A stretch of DNA of 64,000 nt from UBA11090 sp035560555. GTDB lineage: Bacteria > Spirochaetota > Spirochaetia > Treponematales > Rectinemataceae. This document shows positions 34,902-43,276 of the stretch, in pieces. How positions within the stretch are numbered: position 1 is the first letter of the stretch; each line of letters begins with the position of its first letter. The notes under the pieces were generated by a model that was given only the letters and a program-made list of their open reading frames with translations, searched no databases and was not told the origin of the DNA. The translations under genes and the position numbers were made by a program. Where the stretch lies: NCBI GenBank assembly GCA_035560555.1, contig DATMZF010000021.1, positions 62,001-126,000 on the forward strand, written 5' to 3'.

Positions 34902-35764
34902 TCCACGTTCCTCAGTTGTTCCCTGATGTTCTCAAGGGCGTCTTTCATCTCCACGACAGCGTGCGCTACGGGTACGAGCATGTTCTTGGAGCCTATCGTG
35001 TTCGTTTCCCTGTTCATTTCCTGGCAGAGGAAGTCCAGTTTTTTCGCGGGGGCTTCCTCGAGGCCTATGTTCCTGAAGGCTTCGATATGGGCGTCCAGCC
35101 TAGAGACTTCCTCGTTTACGCTGAACCGCACGAGCTGTACGACTATCTCCTGAAGGAGGCGCTGTTCGTCGTAGCCCTTGGGCAGAAGTTCCTGGAACCT
35201 CGACTGAAGCTGCTGCTTTATGGTGCCCTCTATCTCGGCCACGTTCTCGCGGACGATGGCGAGGCCTTCCACGAAGCGTCGCAGTTCGGAGAGGATGTTC
35301 GCTTCCGTGGCCGCGCCCTCTCTTTTTCTGGAGACTTCGAACTCGTCCAGAACAAGGCCAATCTCATCCGCGATCGACTGCCAGAGCGTTTCGCCGTCGA
35401 GGCTCTTCTCGTAGGAGAGCACTCCCTCAAAGGAGGCTATGAGGCTCAAGGATGGCTTTTCATCCAGTCCGCAAGCGGCGCCGACGAGAGAAATCGCGTC
35501 GTAGGCCGCTTTGGCGGCGGCGATGTCGGGACGAATGGATACGGGAATGTCGATTTTCCTCAGCCTGAGGCCGAATTCGACCTTGCCCCTATTGAGACGT
35601 TCCCCTATCATCCGCTGGACCTCCGGTTCGAATGACGACACCTGAGGGGGCAGGGAGATGGAGATGTCCAGATATCGATTGTTGTAGGATTTGAGCTGGA
35701 TGCTTCCCGCGATGCCGTCCCTCTCGAAATCCTTCTGCGCGAAGCCGGTCATGCTTTTAAGCAT
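34898..35764 (-). CDS. yicC: YicC-family endoribonuclease
   Basis: YicC-family proteins are 280-290-residue cytoplasmic endoribonucleases implicated in small-RNA turnover. This 288-residue copy has the N-terminal signature MLKSMTGFA and the conserved blocks SYNNRYLDISISLP and RGKVEFGLRL. The C-terminal half ends in the diagnostic KKLDFLCQEMNRETNTIGSK, AHAVVEMKDALENIREQLRNVE. Length and termini agree with the family. It starts 8 bases inside murC and overlaps the kinase-like gene. In many bacteria gmk follows yicC; here a different P-loop gene does. Confidence 0.92.
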   Translation of the reverse strand: MLKSMTGFAQKDFERDGIAGSIQLKSYNNRYLDISISLPPQVSSFEPEVQRMIGERLNRGKVEFGLRLRKIDIPVSIRPDIAAAKAAYDAISLVGAACGLDEKPSLSLIASFEGVLSYEKSLDGETLWQSIADEIGLVLDEFEVSRKREGAATEANILSELRRFVEGLAIVRENVAEIEGTIKQQLQSRFQELLPKGYDEQRLLQEIVVQLVRFSVNEEVSRLDAHIEAFRNIGLEEAPAKKLDFLCQEMNRETNTIGSKNMLVPVAHAVVEMKDALENIREQLRNVE

Positions 35765-37283
35765 CGCTGTTTTCCTTTTTCCTCAGCTGTTCGAGCACCG
35801 TCCTTCCCAATTTCCAGTTGTCGCCCGCTCCCATGGTGATGAAAAGATCGTTCCCGTGAAGAAGGGACCGAAGTTCCCGCGCGGCGTCCTGGTGCTTGTC
35901 CTCATACAGGATGAAGGGCCGGTCGAAGCCTCTTTCCCCGCCGCCTGGGGCTCTGTCGCCGGATACGTCGACGAGGTCTGGCCTGCGAGCCCTCACCTTG
36001 TCGAAGAGATTCCTGCCGCTCACCCCTTCCACGGGTTTTTCGCGCGCGGAAGCGTAGATATCGTGAAGGACGACGCAGTCGGCCTCGTCGAGGCTTTCGG
36101 CGAATTCGTCCATCAGCGCGATGGTGCGCGAATACGTGTGGGACATGAAATCGACGACGAGGCGCCTCGACGGCCAAAAGGCCTTGATGCCCGCGATGGT
36201 CGCCTTAAGGGCCGTAGGATGGTGCGCGTAATCGTCCAGGACGAGGACACCCCCGGCTTCGCCCACAATTTCGCTCCTTCTTCTCGAGCCCCGAAACTCT
36301 CCCAGCGCGGCCCCGGCCGCGGCCCACTGCGCGTCGGTCCAGTCGCCTCCGCCCTGCGAGTCCATCACGATATCGTGGACGAGGGCGAGCGCTCCCACCG
36401 CGTCCAGAACCAGATGCCTTCCGGGCACATGGAGCTCGAAGCTTCTTCCCCGAGCTTCGATGGCGAAGGCCGTCCTTCCCTCGGCGGTTTCGCAGGAGCG
36501 TATCCTCCAGGGTCCTTCGGCCGAAAAACCGTAGGGCGCTTGGCGCAGGTCCTCCCTTCTCGATCGCGTGAAGGCCGCCACCGCCGCCGCCCCTTTGTCG
36601 TCGGCGCAATACACGAGGAGACCGCCTGGCGGAAGGGACAAGACATAGTCGCGAAAAGCCCGCTCGATGTCCGCGTAGGTGGGATAGAAATCCTGGTGGT
36701 CGCTCTCGACGCTGGTGAGCAGAATCCGGCGGGGCGAAAAGTGCATGAAGTGACGCTTATACTCATCGGTTTCGGCGACGAAATAGCGATCGCCGCGGAT
36801 CAGCGTGCATCGGTCGCCGAAGGAGGACACGGCTGAGCCGGTGAGCACCGTCGCGGGGCTTTTTAGCGCGGCGAGCATGCTCCCCGCCATGGCTGTCGTC
36901 GTCGTCTTGCCGTGGACACCGGAAATCCCGGACGAATCGCTCAACCTGGAAAGCGCGCCTAGGGCCTGGGCAAAGGTGAACATGGGCAGTCTTCTTCTCG
37001 CGGCCTCGGCCATCTCCGGATTGGAGACCGGGTTGTAGGCGTCGGAGTAGACCACCAGGTCCAGATCATCGCCTATATGGTCAGCGTCGAAGGACTCCTT
37101 CACCTCCATATGAATGGAACGAAGAATCGCGTCGGTGTAAAAGGTGTCGGGAACATCGCTTCCCGAGAGGACGGCGCCTTTGGCGGCGAGTATTTCGGCG
37201 AGGGCGGCCATGCCTGTACCCTTCGCGCCTATGAAATGTATGTGTTTCCCCGAAAGCTCATCCGGAAATCGCTGTTCTGGCAT
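35757..37283 (-). CDS. murC: UDP-N-acetylmuramate--L-alanine ligase MurC
   Basis: MurC adds L-alanine to UDP-MurNAc in the cytoplasm. The 508-residue protein has the N-terminal UDP-binding domain (HFIGAKGTGMAALAEILAAKG), the ATP P-loop GVHGKTTTT (122-130), the ETDEYKRHF region, and the Mur-ligase HHPT motif (DDYAHHPTALKATI). The Mpl recycling ligase is related and also has HHPT, but overall the N-terminal domain and FVAETDEY region fit MurC. Spirochaetes mostly use ornithine-type peptidoglycan without Mpl. It is the first gene of the murC-yicC-kinase-SDR unit. Confidence 0.85.
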   Translation of the reverse strand: MPEQRFPDELSGKHIHFIGAKGTGMAALAEILAAKGAVLSGSDVPDTFYTDAILRSIHMEVKESFDADHIGDDLDLVVYSDAYNPVSNPEMAEAARRRLPMFTFAQALGALSRLSDSSGISGVHGKTTTTAMAGSMLAALKSPATVLTGSAVSSFGDRCTLIRGDRYFVAETDEYKRHFMHFSPRRILLTSVESDHQDFYPTYADIERAFRDYVLSLPPGGLLVYCADDKGAAAVAAFTRSRREDLRQAPYGFSAEGPWRIRSCETAEGRTAFAIEARGRSFELHVPGRHLVLDAVGALALVHDIVMDSQGGGDWTDAQWAAAGAALGEFRGSRRRSEIVGEAGGVLVLDDYAHHPTALKATIAGIKAFWPSRRLVVDFMSHTYSRTIALMDEFAESLDEADCVVLHDIYASAREKPVEGVSGRNLFDKVRARRPDLVDVSGDRAPGGGERGFDRPFILYEDKHQDAARELRSLLHGNDLFITMGAGDNWKLGRTVLEQLRKKENSDA

Positions 37284-37337
37284 AGCCTATTGTAGGAGAA
37301 AACCATGCGAATGGGCAAGCTGGCGAAGGCCACGGAT

Positions 37338-39284
37338 TTATAGATGAAGCGAGAGCGAGAAGGTGGCGTTGGAGTCCGCCGGCATGTTCACGTCCCAGCC
37401 AAAAAGCATCCGGGTTCCCTGATAGAATGCCTCGCCCCTGCCCTGCGAAGCTTCGGGGTTCATGTGGCCATCGTGGAGGCGGAGCATCTGGGGAGTCTCC
37501 AGTCTGTCAATGCTATGTTCCATCCGCATCTGGAAAGGCTTGTCGGATCTGACTTCCAAAATCTCCTTTCCCTGGAGCATCTGGAAAACGATAGCCTCGG
37601 CGGTAAAGGAAGAGGTTTTAGTCGGCAGGGGGATTTTTTCTTTTTCCCTGCCTTCCAAGGAGAAGAGTTCCACCTCATCCAAGCTTGCCGCAGGCTGAAT
37701 GTTCAGTTCGGAAGCGTAGCGGAGCGAAATCTGGTGTTGGGAACGGTTGATCAGCTCGACGTCGACGCTTATGCAGTATTTCTGAAAGAAATAGGCTTTT
37801 CTGATAGCGAGAGGATAGAGACTAGTCCCCGACTTGAGGGCGAATTCTCTGACGAAAACGACCTTGAAAGGGCTTTTTTCCTTCTCGACCGTCGCGTAGG
37901 GTTGCGATCCAAGATTGAGCAGCTCCTCGTCGTAGGCGCCGAAGCCGAAAATCCTGTCCACGAAACTGCTCAGCGAGCGAAGCGGATCGGCGCTGTAGGC
38001 GCAGCAGTAATTCTGCTTGTTCCTGAAGGAGTCGAGTTCGAATACGGAGGCGCCCCTTTCGTGTATGTAGCAGTTCATGTCCGCGGCCTGGTAGAGGGTT
38101 TCCCTGTCCCCATCGCAGTCGATATCGTCCAGGATGACGCCGGGGCTGAAGCTTCCATGGACGCGCGTCGCTTTTTCCGCCTCGATGAGGGCTCTATAGG
38201 CGCTGAGCCTGACCTCAGGCCTTCGGACGCCACCCACGCCGCCTTCCCAGTACGCGTCGCCGTTCTGGGCTTTCCATAGATCTTCCTGGGCGCTTTTTTT
38301 CCTCGCCTTGTCGCCGCGCAAAAGCGTCATGAGCGAGTGGACATGGTACATTTTATCGTAGAGATGTTTGCTGGATGTATTCTGGAGGATGAGCTGCTTC
38401 GCCAGCGATGGCGCGCAATGGCGGAAGGATTCTCCCGGCTTTTCCTCAAAGCCGCGGCTTAGGCGCTTGGAGGCGCAGGACGACAGATAGAAAAGTCTCG
38501 CGTTCTTCAGGGTGCGGGCATAGTTCTGCGCTGATACCGTTTCGATGAAGAGGCAATTCTTCTGAAACCAGGCGAATGATTTCTCGAACATGACATCGGG
38601 GGACTCGAGTCCGGAGGATTCCCACATTCCCGGCACGGAATGCCCGTCGACCATCATCGTGTAGAGCCGGCAGTCCGGATGCTCCAGCATGAGGCGCTCG
38701 AGGGCCGATTCAAAGGGAATGGGCGTGCCGAAGCTCTCGTCGAGATCGAAAACGGGGAAAACATAGAGGAGCTTCCGCTGTTCCTCGGTCACCAGGGGAT
38801 CATAGCGTCCCCCCTCGATGAACCCCGCGTCGGCGAGAATGTTGGCAGGCAGGAACGAATAGCCCAGCCCGGAATTCCTGAATATTAGGGGGAGGCTGGC
38901 GTCCCAGGAGTACTCGTATAGCCATCCGCCCGATGGTCGTTTGCCGAAAGTCTTTCGCAGGTAGGTGGTCAGCATCTCGATCTGGCCGACCTTGTCCGAA
39001 GGCTGAAGAATGGGGAAGAGCGGGCTGAAGTAACCGCCGCCCAGAAGCTCTATTTGCTTCCTGCCGGCCATTTCCTCGAGGAGGAGAATGAACTCGGGGT
39101 GGTTTTCCTCTATCCACTGGAGAACGACTCCCGAATAGTAGAGGACGGCTGAAATATTCTGGAATTTATAGAGGCTCGAAAGAAAGGGACGCCACGAACG
39201 CTGGTAGGTAAGTTCAAAGACCTTTCCCGAAGCGCCGTCCGGCATGGTGTTATATGTCCCAAGTATTACTTTCGTGCCTTGCAT
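37338..39284 (-). CDS. GH57 4-alpha-glucanotransferase/alpha-amylase-like glycosidase
   Basis: The 648-residue protein has the GH57 (beta/alpha)7 barrel, the middle DUF1925-like helices and the DUF1926-like beta-sandwich. The catalytic nucleophile Glu aligns at E124 (GGWLYEYSWD) and the acid/base Asp at D213 (MMVDGHSVPGMW), the same positions as E123/D214 of the Thermococcus litoralis enzyme. The block AQNGDAYWEGGVGGVRRPEVR is typical. It would cut or transfer alpha-1,4-glucan chains, probably in glycogen metabolism; there is no signal peptide, so it is cytoplasmic. The N-terminus is atypical (ILGTYNTMPDG replaces the usual HxHQP), so activity toward the usual substrate is uncertain. Confidence 0.8.
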   Translation of the reverse strand: MQGTKVILGTYNTMPDGASGKVFELTYQRSWRPFLSSLYKFQNISAVLYYSGVVLQWIEENHPEFILLLEEMAGRKQIELLGGGYFSPLFPILQPSDKVGQIEMLTTYLRKTFGKRPSGGWLYEYSWDASLPLIFRNSGLGYSFLPANILADAGFIEGGRYDPLVTEEQRKLLYVFPVFDLDESFGTPIPFESALERLMLEHPDCRLYTMMVDGHSVPGMWESSGLESPDVMFEKSFAWFQKNCLFIETVSAQNYARTLKNARLFYLSSCASKRLSRGFEEKPGESFRHCAPSLAKQLILQNTSSKHLYDKMYHVHSLMTLLRGDKARKKSAQEDLWKAQNGDAYWEGGVGGVRRPEVRLSAYRALIEAEKATRVHGSFSPGVILDDIDCDGDRETLYQAADMNCYIHERGASVFELDSFRNKQNYCCAYSADPLRSLSSFVDRIFGFGAYDEELLNLGSQPYATVEKEKSPFKVVFVREFALKSGTSLYPLAIRKAYFFQKYCISVDVELINRSQHQISLRYASELNIQPAASLDEVELFSLEGREKEKIPLPTKTSSFTAEAIVFQMLQGKEILEVRSDKPFQMRMEHSIDRLETPQMLRLHDGHMNPEASQGRGEAFYQGTRMLFGWDVNMPADSNATFSLSLHL

Positions 39285-39315
39285 GTACTCTATACCTTCG
39301 ATGTGATCCGCATGC

Positions 39316-39373
39316 GGGTTTCATGCCCACAGCTCGCCAATCTTGATCGGATGAGCGAGAAGGCATGAAACCC
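39316..39373. repeat. Inverted repeat, 12-bp arms
   Basis: GGGTTTCATGCC (39316-39327) and GGCATGAAACCC (39362-39373) are perfectly complementary around a 34-base loop, and the loop contains a smaller GCTC/GAGC pair. It has no T-run. It is about 30 bases upstream of the GH57 start, so it lies in that gene's likely leader or promoter region. Confidence 0.6.
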
Positions 39374-39397
39374 CTCACTTCATTCGCTGCCTTGTAG

Positions 39398-39436
39398 AAT
39401 CGAGGTCCCTCGCGGTTTTCGCGAGGGACCTCGATT
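39398..39436. repeat. Perfect 17-bp palindromic hairpin
   Basis: AATCGAGGTCCCTCGCG (39398-39414) and its exact complement (39420-39436) enclose a GTTTT loop. It is the strongest hairpin in the gap. A short T4 follows on the plus strand, but no rightward gene ends here; on the minus strand it follows the DUF212 gene by about 150 bases without a T-run. It could be a weak terminator or a repetitive palindromic element. Confidence 0.6.
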
Positions 39437-39585
39437 TTCGGATTCTATACTACAACAAAGACTCTCGAAAAGGGCATTCGTCGCGAATTCATTTTTTATA
39501 TGAATGGTCACTTTTCTCAGGTTGCCATACGTAACGCAACAATCATAAGATTGTATGACAACCCCTGTATCGCGAAAATTAATAT

Positions 39586-40059
39586 TTATAGCCTGCAGAA
39601 AGCGAAGGCGATGCAGAGGCCGAGAGCCGAGCCGACCATCACCTCGGGCCACGTGTGACCGTGCACTTCCTTTACGGACTCGTACTTGACGCCGATTCGC
39701 AGCGATAGATCGTTGCCGAGCCGATTGAGGGCCTTGGACTGCAGTCCGGCCGATCGCCGCACGCCCAGCGCGTCGCGTATGACGATCAGGGAAAGAAACA
39801 GCGATACGATGAAGAGATTGGAGAACCCCTCGGTGAGCGCCACCGCGGTGCTGATGGAAACCGCGACCGCCGAATGGCTGGATGGCATGCCGCCCGTCCT
39901 CCAGAAAAAGATGAGCATGGCTTCGTGGAGCGCTTCCCTTCGCGCTTTTACCAGGGAGATGACGGCCTTGATGAACTGCGCGATGAGGAGGCTAAAAAAA
40001 GCCGAGAGGAAAATGGGGTTTGAAAAGAGGGTCTGAAGGTCGGCTGCATTGGTAATCAT
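39586..40059 (-). CDS. Divergent PAP2-family (DUF212) membrane protein
   Basis: The 157-residue protein has several membrane helices and the DUF212/YuiD hallmarks: the GGMPSSHSA motif (about 56-64), VIRDALGVRRSAG, and the closing GHTWPEVMVGSALG. DUF212 is a small branch of the acid phosphatase superfamily that acts on lipid phosphates. The GGMPSSHS and GHTWxEV parts correspond to two of the three PAP2 motifs. The substrate is unknown. The gene reads away from the pseudouridine synthase across a shared 103-base upstream region. Confidence 0.88.
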   Translation of the reverse strand: MITNAADLQTLFSNPIFLSAFFSLLIAQFIKAVISLVKARREALHEAMLIFFWRTGGMPSSHSAVAVSISTAVALTEGFSNLFIVSLFLSLIVIRDALGVRRSAGLQSKALNRLGNDLSLRIGVKYESVKEVHGHTWPEVMVGSALGLCIAFAFCRL

Positions 40060-40127
40060 CGCTCAGGAAGTTTCACGCTCCGAGTAGCTAATGTCAAGCC
40101 TCGTTCGCCTCGCGCGGGCGATCTTCA

Positions 40128-40156
40128 TTGACCGGGGCAGGCTTGGTCTATAGTAT
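40128..40156 (+). promoter_or_regulatory. Promoter directly in front of the RluA-family gene
   Basis: TTGACC (40128-40133) and either TATAGT (40149-40154, 15-base spacer) or TAGTAT (40151-40156, 17-base spacer) lie so near the ATG at 40163 that transcription should start at or within a few bases of it. No ribosome-binding site is present between them. Confidence 0.5.
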
Positions 40157-40162
40157 GAACCC

Positions 40163-41257
40163 ATGAATTCCGGAATCAGGTTGCCGCTCGGGAAAAACGA
40201 TGAGGGCCGAAGGCTCGATAAAATCCTGCGGATCGCCCTTGAAAACATGCCGCTGTCGGCCATCCACAAGGCGCTCCGAAAGGGCGACATACGCGTCAAC
40301 GGCGCTCGTCAATCGCCCGAATACCGCTGCCGCGAAGGCGACATTCTCGAATTCAGCCATGTCATCCAGGTTCCAATCGACGTGATCGCCCAGAGCCTGG
40401 ATTCCTCTCGTACGGAAAATCAGGATCCGCCTCCCACTATTCCTATGACGGAAGTCCCGATAAAAAAATTCCCCATCCTGCTTGAGGCGGCTGACCTGCT
40501 CTTCCTCGACAAACCCATGGGCACTTTGGTCCACGATGGCGGCGACAGTCTCGACGTCGCGGTGAGGGCTTATCTAGCCGGAAAGCTGGGGGCTTCCTTG
40601 GCCTTCACCCCCGGGCCGCTCCACAGGCTGGACAGGAACACTTCGGGAATCATCACGTTCTCAAAAAGCCTGGATGGAGCGAGGCTCTTCAGCCGTGAAC
40701 TGCGCGCGGGGGCAATCCGAAAAACCTATGTGGCCCTTCTGGAAGGACGCGTGGACAGCCGGCAAATCTGGAATGACAGAATGTCGCGCGTCTCTTCGCT
40801 TCGCAAGAGTTTTATAAACCCAGGCGATTCGGGAGGTTTCGGCGCCTTGTCAGCCGGCGATCCCGGCGCGGCGCTACCTGGCAATCGGGGCAAGGCTCCA
40901 GCCTGCGCCTCCGAGGATGAAGCGCAGGAAGCCATCACCGACATCCTCCCCCTCGCCTCCAGCGGCGACATAACCCTCGCCGCGCTGAGGCTCCTGACGG
41001 GAAGGACGCATCAAATAAGGACGCAGTCCGCGTTTCATGGCCACCCCCTCCTCGGGGATTCCAAATACGGCGGAAGGAGAAGCGAAGAAGCCTATTACCT
41101 CCACGCCTGGGAGCTATCCTTTGAAAACCAGCTTTTCCCCGATGTCCCCAAGGAGCTTTTCGCCCCCCTTCCCTCCTGTTTTATAAAAAAAACGCGGTCT
41201 TGTTTGTCTGTCGATGAAAAAGAAGTATACTCTTTGTTGCGTCAATCCCGATTCTAG
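40163..41257 (+). CDS. RluA-family (RluC/RluD-like) 23S rRNA pseudouridine synthase
   Basis: The 364-residue protein has an N-terminal S4 domain (RRLDKILRIALENMPLSAIHKALRKGDIRVNG) and the RluA-type catalytic core. The catalytic Asp is D157 in PLHRLDRNTSGI. The late block RLLTGRTHQIRTQSAFHGHPLLGDSKYG closes the core. Between them is an insertion of about 50 residues rich in Gly, Ala and Pro (SGGFGALSAGDPGAALP) that is not in E. coli RluC. The S4 domain fits RluC/RluD rather than RluA. The predicted promoter sits almost on the start codon, so a leaderless mRNA is possible. It is followed 12 bases later by hflK, which has its own promoter-like sequence. Confidence 0.88.
   Translation: MNSGIRLPLGKNDEGRRLDKILRIALENMPLSAIHKALRKGDIRVNGARQSPEYRCREGDILEFSHVIQVPIDVIAQSLDSSRTENQDPPPTIPMTEVPIKKFPILLEAADLLFLDKPMGTLVHDGGDSLDVAVRAYLAGKLGASLAFTPGPLHRLDRNTSGIITFSKSLDGARLFSRELRAGAIRKTYVALLEGRVDSRQIWNDRMSRVSSLRKSFINPGDSGGFGALSAGDPGAALPGNRGKAPACASEDEAQEAITDILPLASSGDITLAALRLLTGRTHQIRTQSAFHGHPLLGDSKYGGRRSEEAYYLHAWELSFENQLFPDVPKELFAPLPSCFIKKTRSCLSVDEKEVYSLLRQSRF
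41204..41231 (+). promoter_or_regulatory. Possible promoter of hflKC inside the rluA-type gene end
   Basis: TTGTCT (41204-41209) and TATACT (41226-41231) are 16 bases apart, 39 bases upstream of the hflK start. This is a fair sigma-70 match. Confidence 0.4.
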
Positions 41258-41269
41258 GAGGGTACATTC

Positions 41270-42250
41270 ATGCCCGATCCGGTATTCAAGCCCAAGATGC
41301 CAAAAATCAATCTCAAGGGCCCCGCCATTATCATCGCTATCGCGGCGGTAGCGGCGATCATCTTCCTGTCCACGAGCTTCATCATCGTCGACCAGACGGA
41401 GAACGCCGTCATCACGACGCTAGGCAAGTATTCGAAGACACTAGGGGCAGGTCTCCACTACAAATTGCCTTTCGGGCTCCAGAAAGCCTACATCGTCAAG
41501 ACGAAGGTCATCCAGACGGAAACCTTCGGATTCAGGACGATCAAGAGCGGAGTAGTCACCCAATATTCAGAGGAAAAATTCCCTGACGAATCGACGATGC
41601 TTACGGGTGATCTCAATATCGTCGACGTTGAGTGGATCATTCAGTACAAGATTATCGATCCGCAGGCCTGGCTTTTCAATGTTTCCGACAAGCAGAAGAC
41701 CATAAGGGATATCTCTCAGTCGGTCATCAATCGTCTCGTCGGCGACAGACTCATATTGGGCGTCATCGGACCGGACCGGCAGGCTATCCAGGACAAGGCC
41801 GTCGTGATGATGAATGAGATTTTCACGAAATATAATCTCGGAATCGATGTAACGCAGGTACAGCTCCAGAACATAGTGCCTCCGGCCGGCGTACAGGACG
41901 CCTTCGAGGACGTCAACAAGTCCATACAGGACATGAACCGTCTCATCAACGAGGGCAAGGAAGCCTATAACGCGGAAATCCCCAAGGCCAAGGGCCAGGC
42001 TGACCAGATCCTAGAAATCGCGCAGGGCTATTCAACCGAACGCGTCAACATGGCGAAGGGCGATGTCGCCCGCTTCGTCTCCGTCCTGGACGAGTACCGC
42101 AAGTCACCCGATGTGACGAGAAAGCGTCTTTACTACGAGATGATGAATGAGGTCTTCGCGGGCAGCACGGAAGTGGAACTGATCGATAAGTCCTTCAAGA
42201 ATCTTGTCCCTCTTAAGATCCTCGATGCTCCCAAGGAGGCGGCCAAATGA
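41270..42250 (+). CDS. hflK: HflK-type SPFH membrane protein
   Basis: HflK and HflC form a large membrane ring that regulates the FtsH protease. The 326-residue protein has one transmembrane helix (about 18-38), an SPFH/prohibitin domain (IIVDQTENAVITTLGKYSKTLGAGLHYKLPF ... DVEWIIQYKI) and a C-terminal coiled coil (AYNAEIPKAKGQADQILEIAQGY). It lacks the Gly-rich N-terminal segment of E. coli HflK. ATG follows AGGAGGG. The stop overlaps hflC by four bases. ftsH is not in the window. Confidence 0.88.
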   Translation: MPDPVFKPKMPKINLKGPAIIIAIAAVAAIIFLSTSFIIVDQTENAVITTLGKYSKTLGAGLHYKLPFGLQKAYIVKTKVIQTETFGFRTIKSGVVTQYSEEKFPDESTMLTGDLNIVDVEWIIQYKIIDPQAWLFNVSDKQKTIRDISQSVINRLVGDRLILGVIGPDRQAIQDKAVVMMNEIFTKYNLGIDVTQVQLQNIVPPAGVQDAFEDVNKSIQDMNRLINEGKEAYNAEIPKAKGQADQILEIAQGYSTERVNMAKGDVARFVSVLDEYRKSPDVTRKRLYYEMMNEVFAGSTEVELIDKSFKNLVPLKILDAPKEAAK

Positions 42251-43227
42251 AAAAGACATTGATATTCGCTGCCGCGCTGGCCATCATCGTCGCCGGCGTC
42301 ATCATAATCGGTCCCTTTTTCGTCCTGAATGAAGGCGAACAGGCCGTGGTCGTCCGTTTCGGGAAAATCATGAAGACACACAACGAGGCCGGCCTCAAGT
42401 TCCGCAGCCCCTTTGTCGACAACGTCATCAAGTTCCCGAAGAAGCTCCTCTCATGGGACGGGGACAAACAGCGCATACCGACCAAGGAAAACCAGTTTAT
42501 CTGGGTGGACACCACCGCGCGCTGGAGAATAGTCGACCCGGTGAAATTCTATGAATCGGTGAGCAGCCTCGAGAACGCTTACGGACGCCTCGACGATGTC
42601 ATCGACTCTGCCGTCCGCACGGTGATTTCCTCAAACTATCTGCGGGAAGCCGTACGAAGCACCGACGAGCTCATGAATTCCAGCAATATCGAGACCTTCC
42701 AGACGGGAGAATCCGTGGGCTCCACATCGCTCGAGGAGCTGACGATTTCCGAAACCCAGTTCGAGAAGATTGAGAAGGGCCGAGAAAAGCTGTCGGAGGA
42801 AATGATCAAGATCGTCGCTTCCATAGCTCCCGAGTACGGCATCGAGGTTCTGGACATCGTTCCAAGGCAGATAAAGTATTCCGAGGAACTAACCGATTCG
42901 GTCTATCAACGAATGATCAAGGAGCGAAGCCAGATAGCCCAGGCCTTCCGTTCCTACGGCGAGGGCAAGAAAGCGGAATGGCTCGGAAAGCTGGAAAACG
43001 AGAAACGTTCAATACTTTCTTCCGCCTATCAGAAATCCGAAACCCTCAAGGGAAAAGCCGACGCCGAGGCGACGAGGATCTTCGCCGAATCATTCGGCAG
43101 GGATCCTTCCTTCTTCGAATTCTGGAAGGCGATGGAGTCGTACAAGGCCACCGTGCCTGGCCTCAAGAAGACACTCTCCACCGATATGGACTATTTCAAA
43201 TATCTCTACAGCCCTTCGGGACGCTAG
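42247..43227 (+). CDS. hflC: HflC-type SPFH membrane protein
   Basis: The 326-residue partner of HflK has an N-terminal membrane helix (about 5-25). The SPFH domain reads LNEGEQAVVVRFGKIMKTHNEAGLKFRSPFVDNVIKFPKKLLSWDGD. The HflC-typical ARWRIVDPVKFYESV and the late GKADAEATRIFAESFGRDPSFFEFWKAMESYK match HflC well. The C-terminus ends in DYFKYL. Translational coupling to hflK by ATGA suggests equal amounts. It converges with the phosphoesterase gene. Confidence 0.92.
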   Translation: MKKTLIFAAALAIIVAGVIIIGPFFVLNEGEQAVVVRFGKIMKTHNEAGLKFRSPFVDNVIKFPKKLLSWDGDKQRIPTKENQFIWVDTTARWRIVDPVKFYESVSSLENAYGRLDDVIDSAVRTVISSNYLREAVRSTDELMNSSNIETFQTGESVGSTSLEELTISETQFEKIEKGREKLSEEMIKIVASIAPEYGIEVLDIVPRQIKYSEELTDSVYQRMIKERSQIAQAFRSYGEGKKAEWLGKLENEKRSILSSAYQKSETLKGKADAEATRIFAESFGRDPSFFEFWKAMESYKATVPGLKKTLSTDMDYFKYLYSPSGR

Positions 43228-43276
43228 GTTGACAAACCGAAAGCCGGTATGAAGACATCGGCCTATTTCGGGAATT

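Larger units (their letters stand above)
39285..39585. other. Gene-free gap of 301 bases with strong inverted repeats
   Basis: This stretch separates the leftward DUF212 gene from the leftward GH57 gene. It holds two large inverted repeats (listed separately) and an AT-rich part at 39441-39585 with no recognisable element. No tRNA, SRP RNA, tmRNA or riboswitch signature was seen, and the small frames across it lack a ribosome site and family features. Confidence 0.7.

Noticed and set aside
35757..37283. Mpl (murein tripeptide ligase) instead of MurC
   Set aside because: Mpl shares the HHPT motif, but the N-terminal domain and ETDEY block look like MurC and spirochaetes seldom have diaminopimelate recycling; left as a minor alternative.
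39380..39652. Minus-strand 90-codon frame in the gap before the DUF212 gene
   Set aside because: It crosses the 17-bp palindrome and overlaps the DUF212 end; no ribosome site or family feature.
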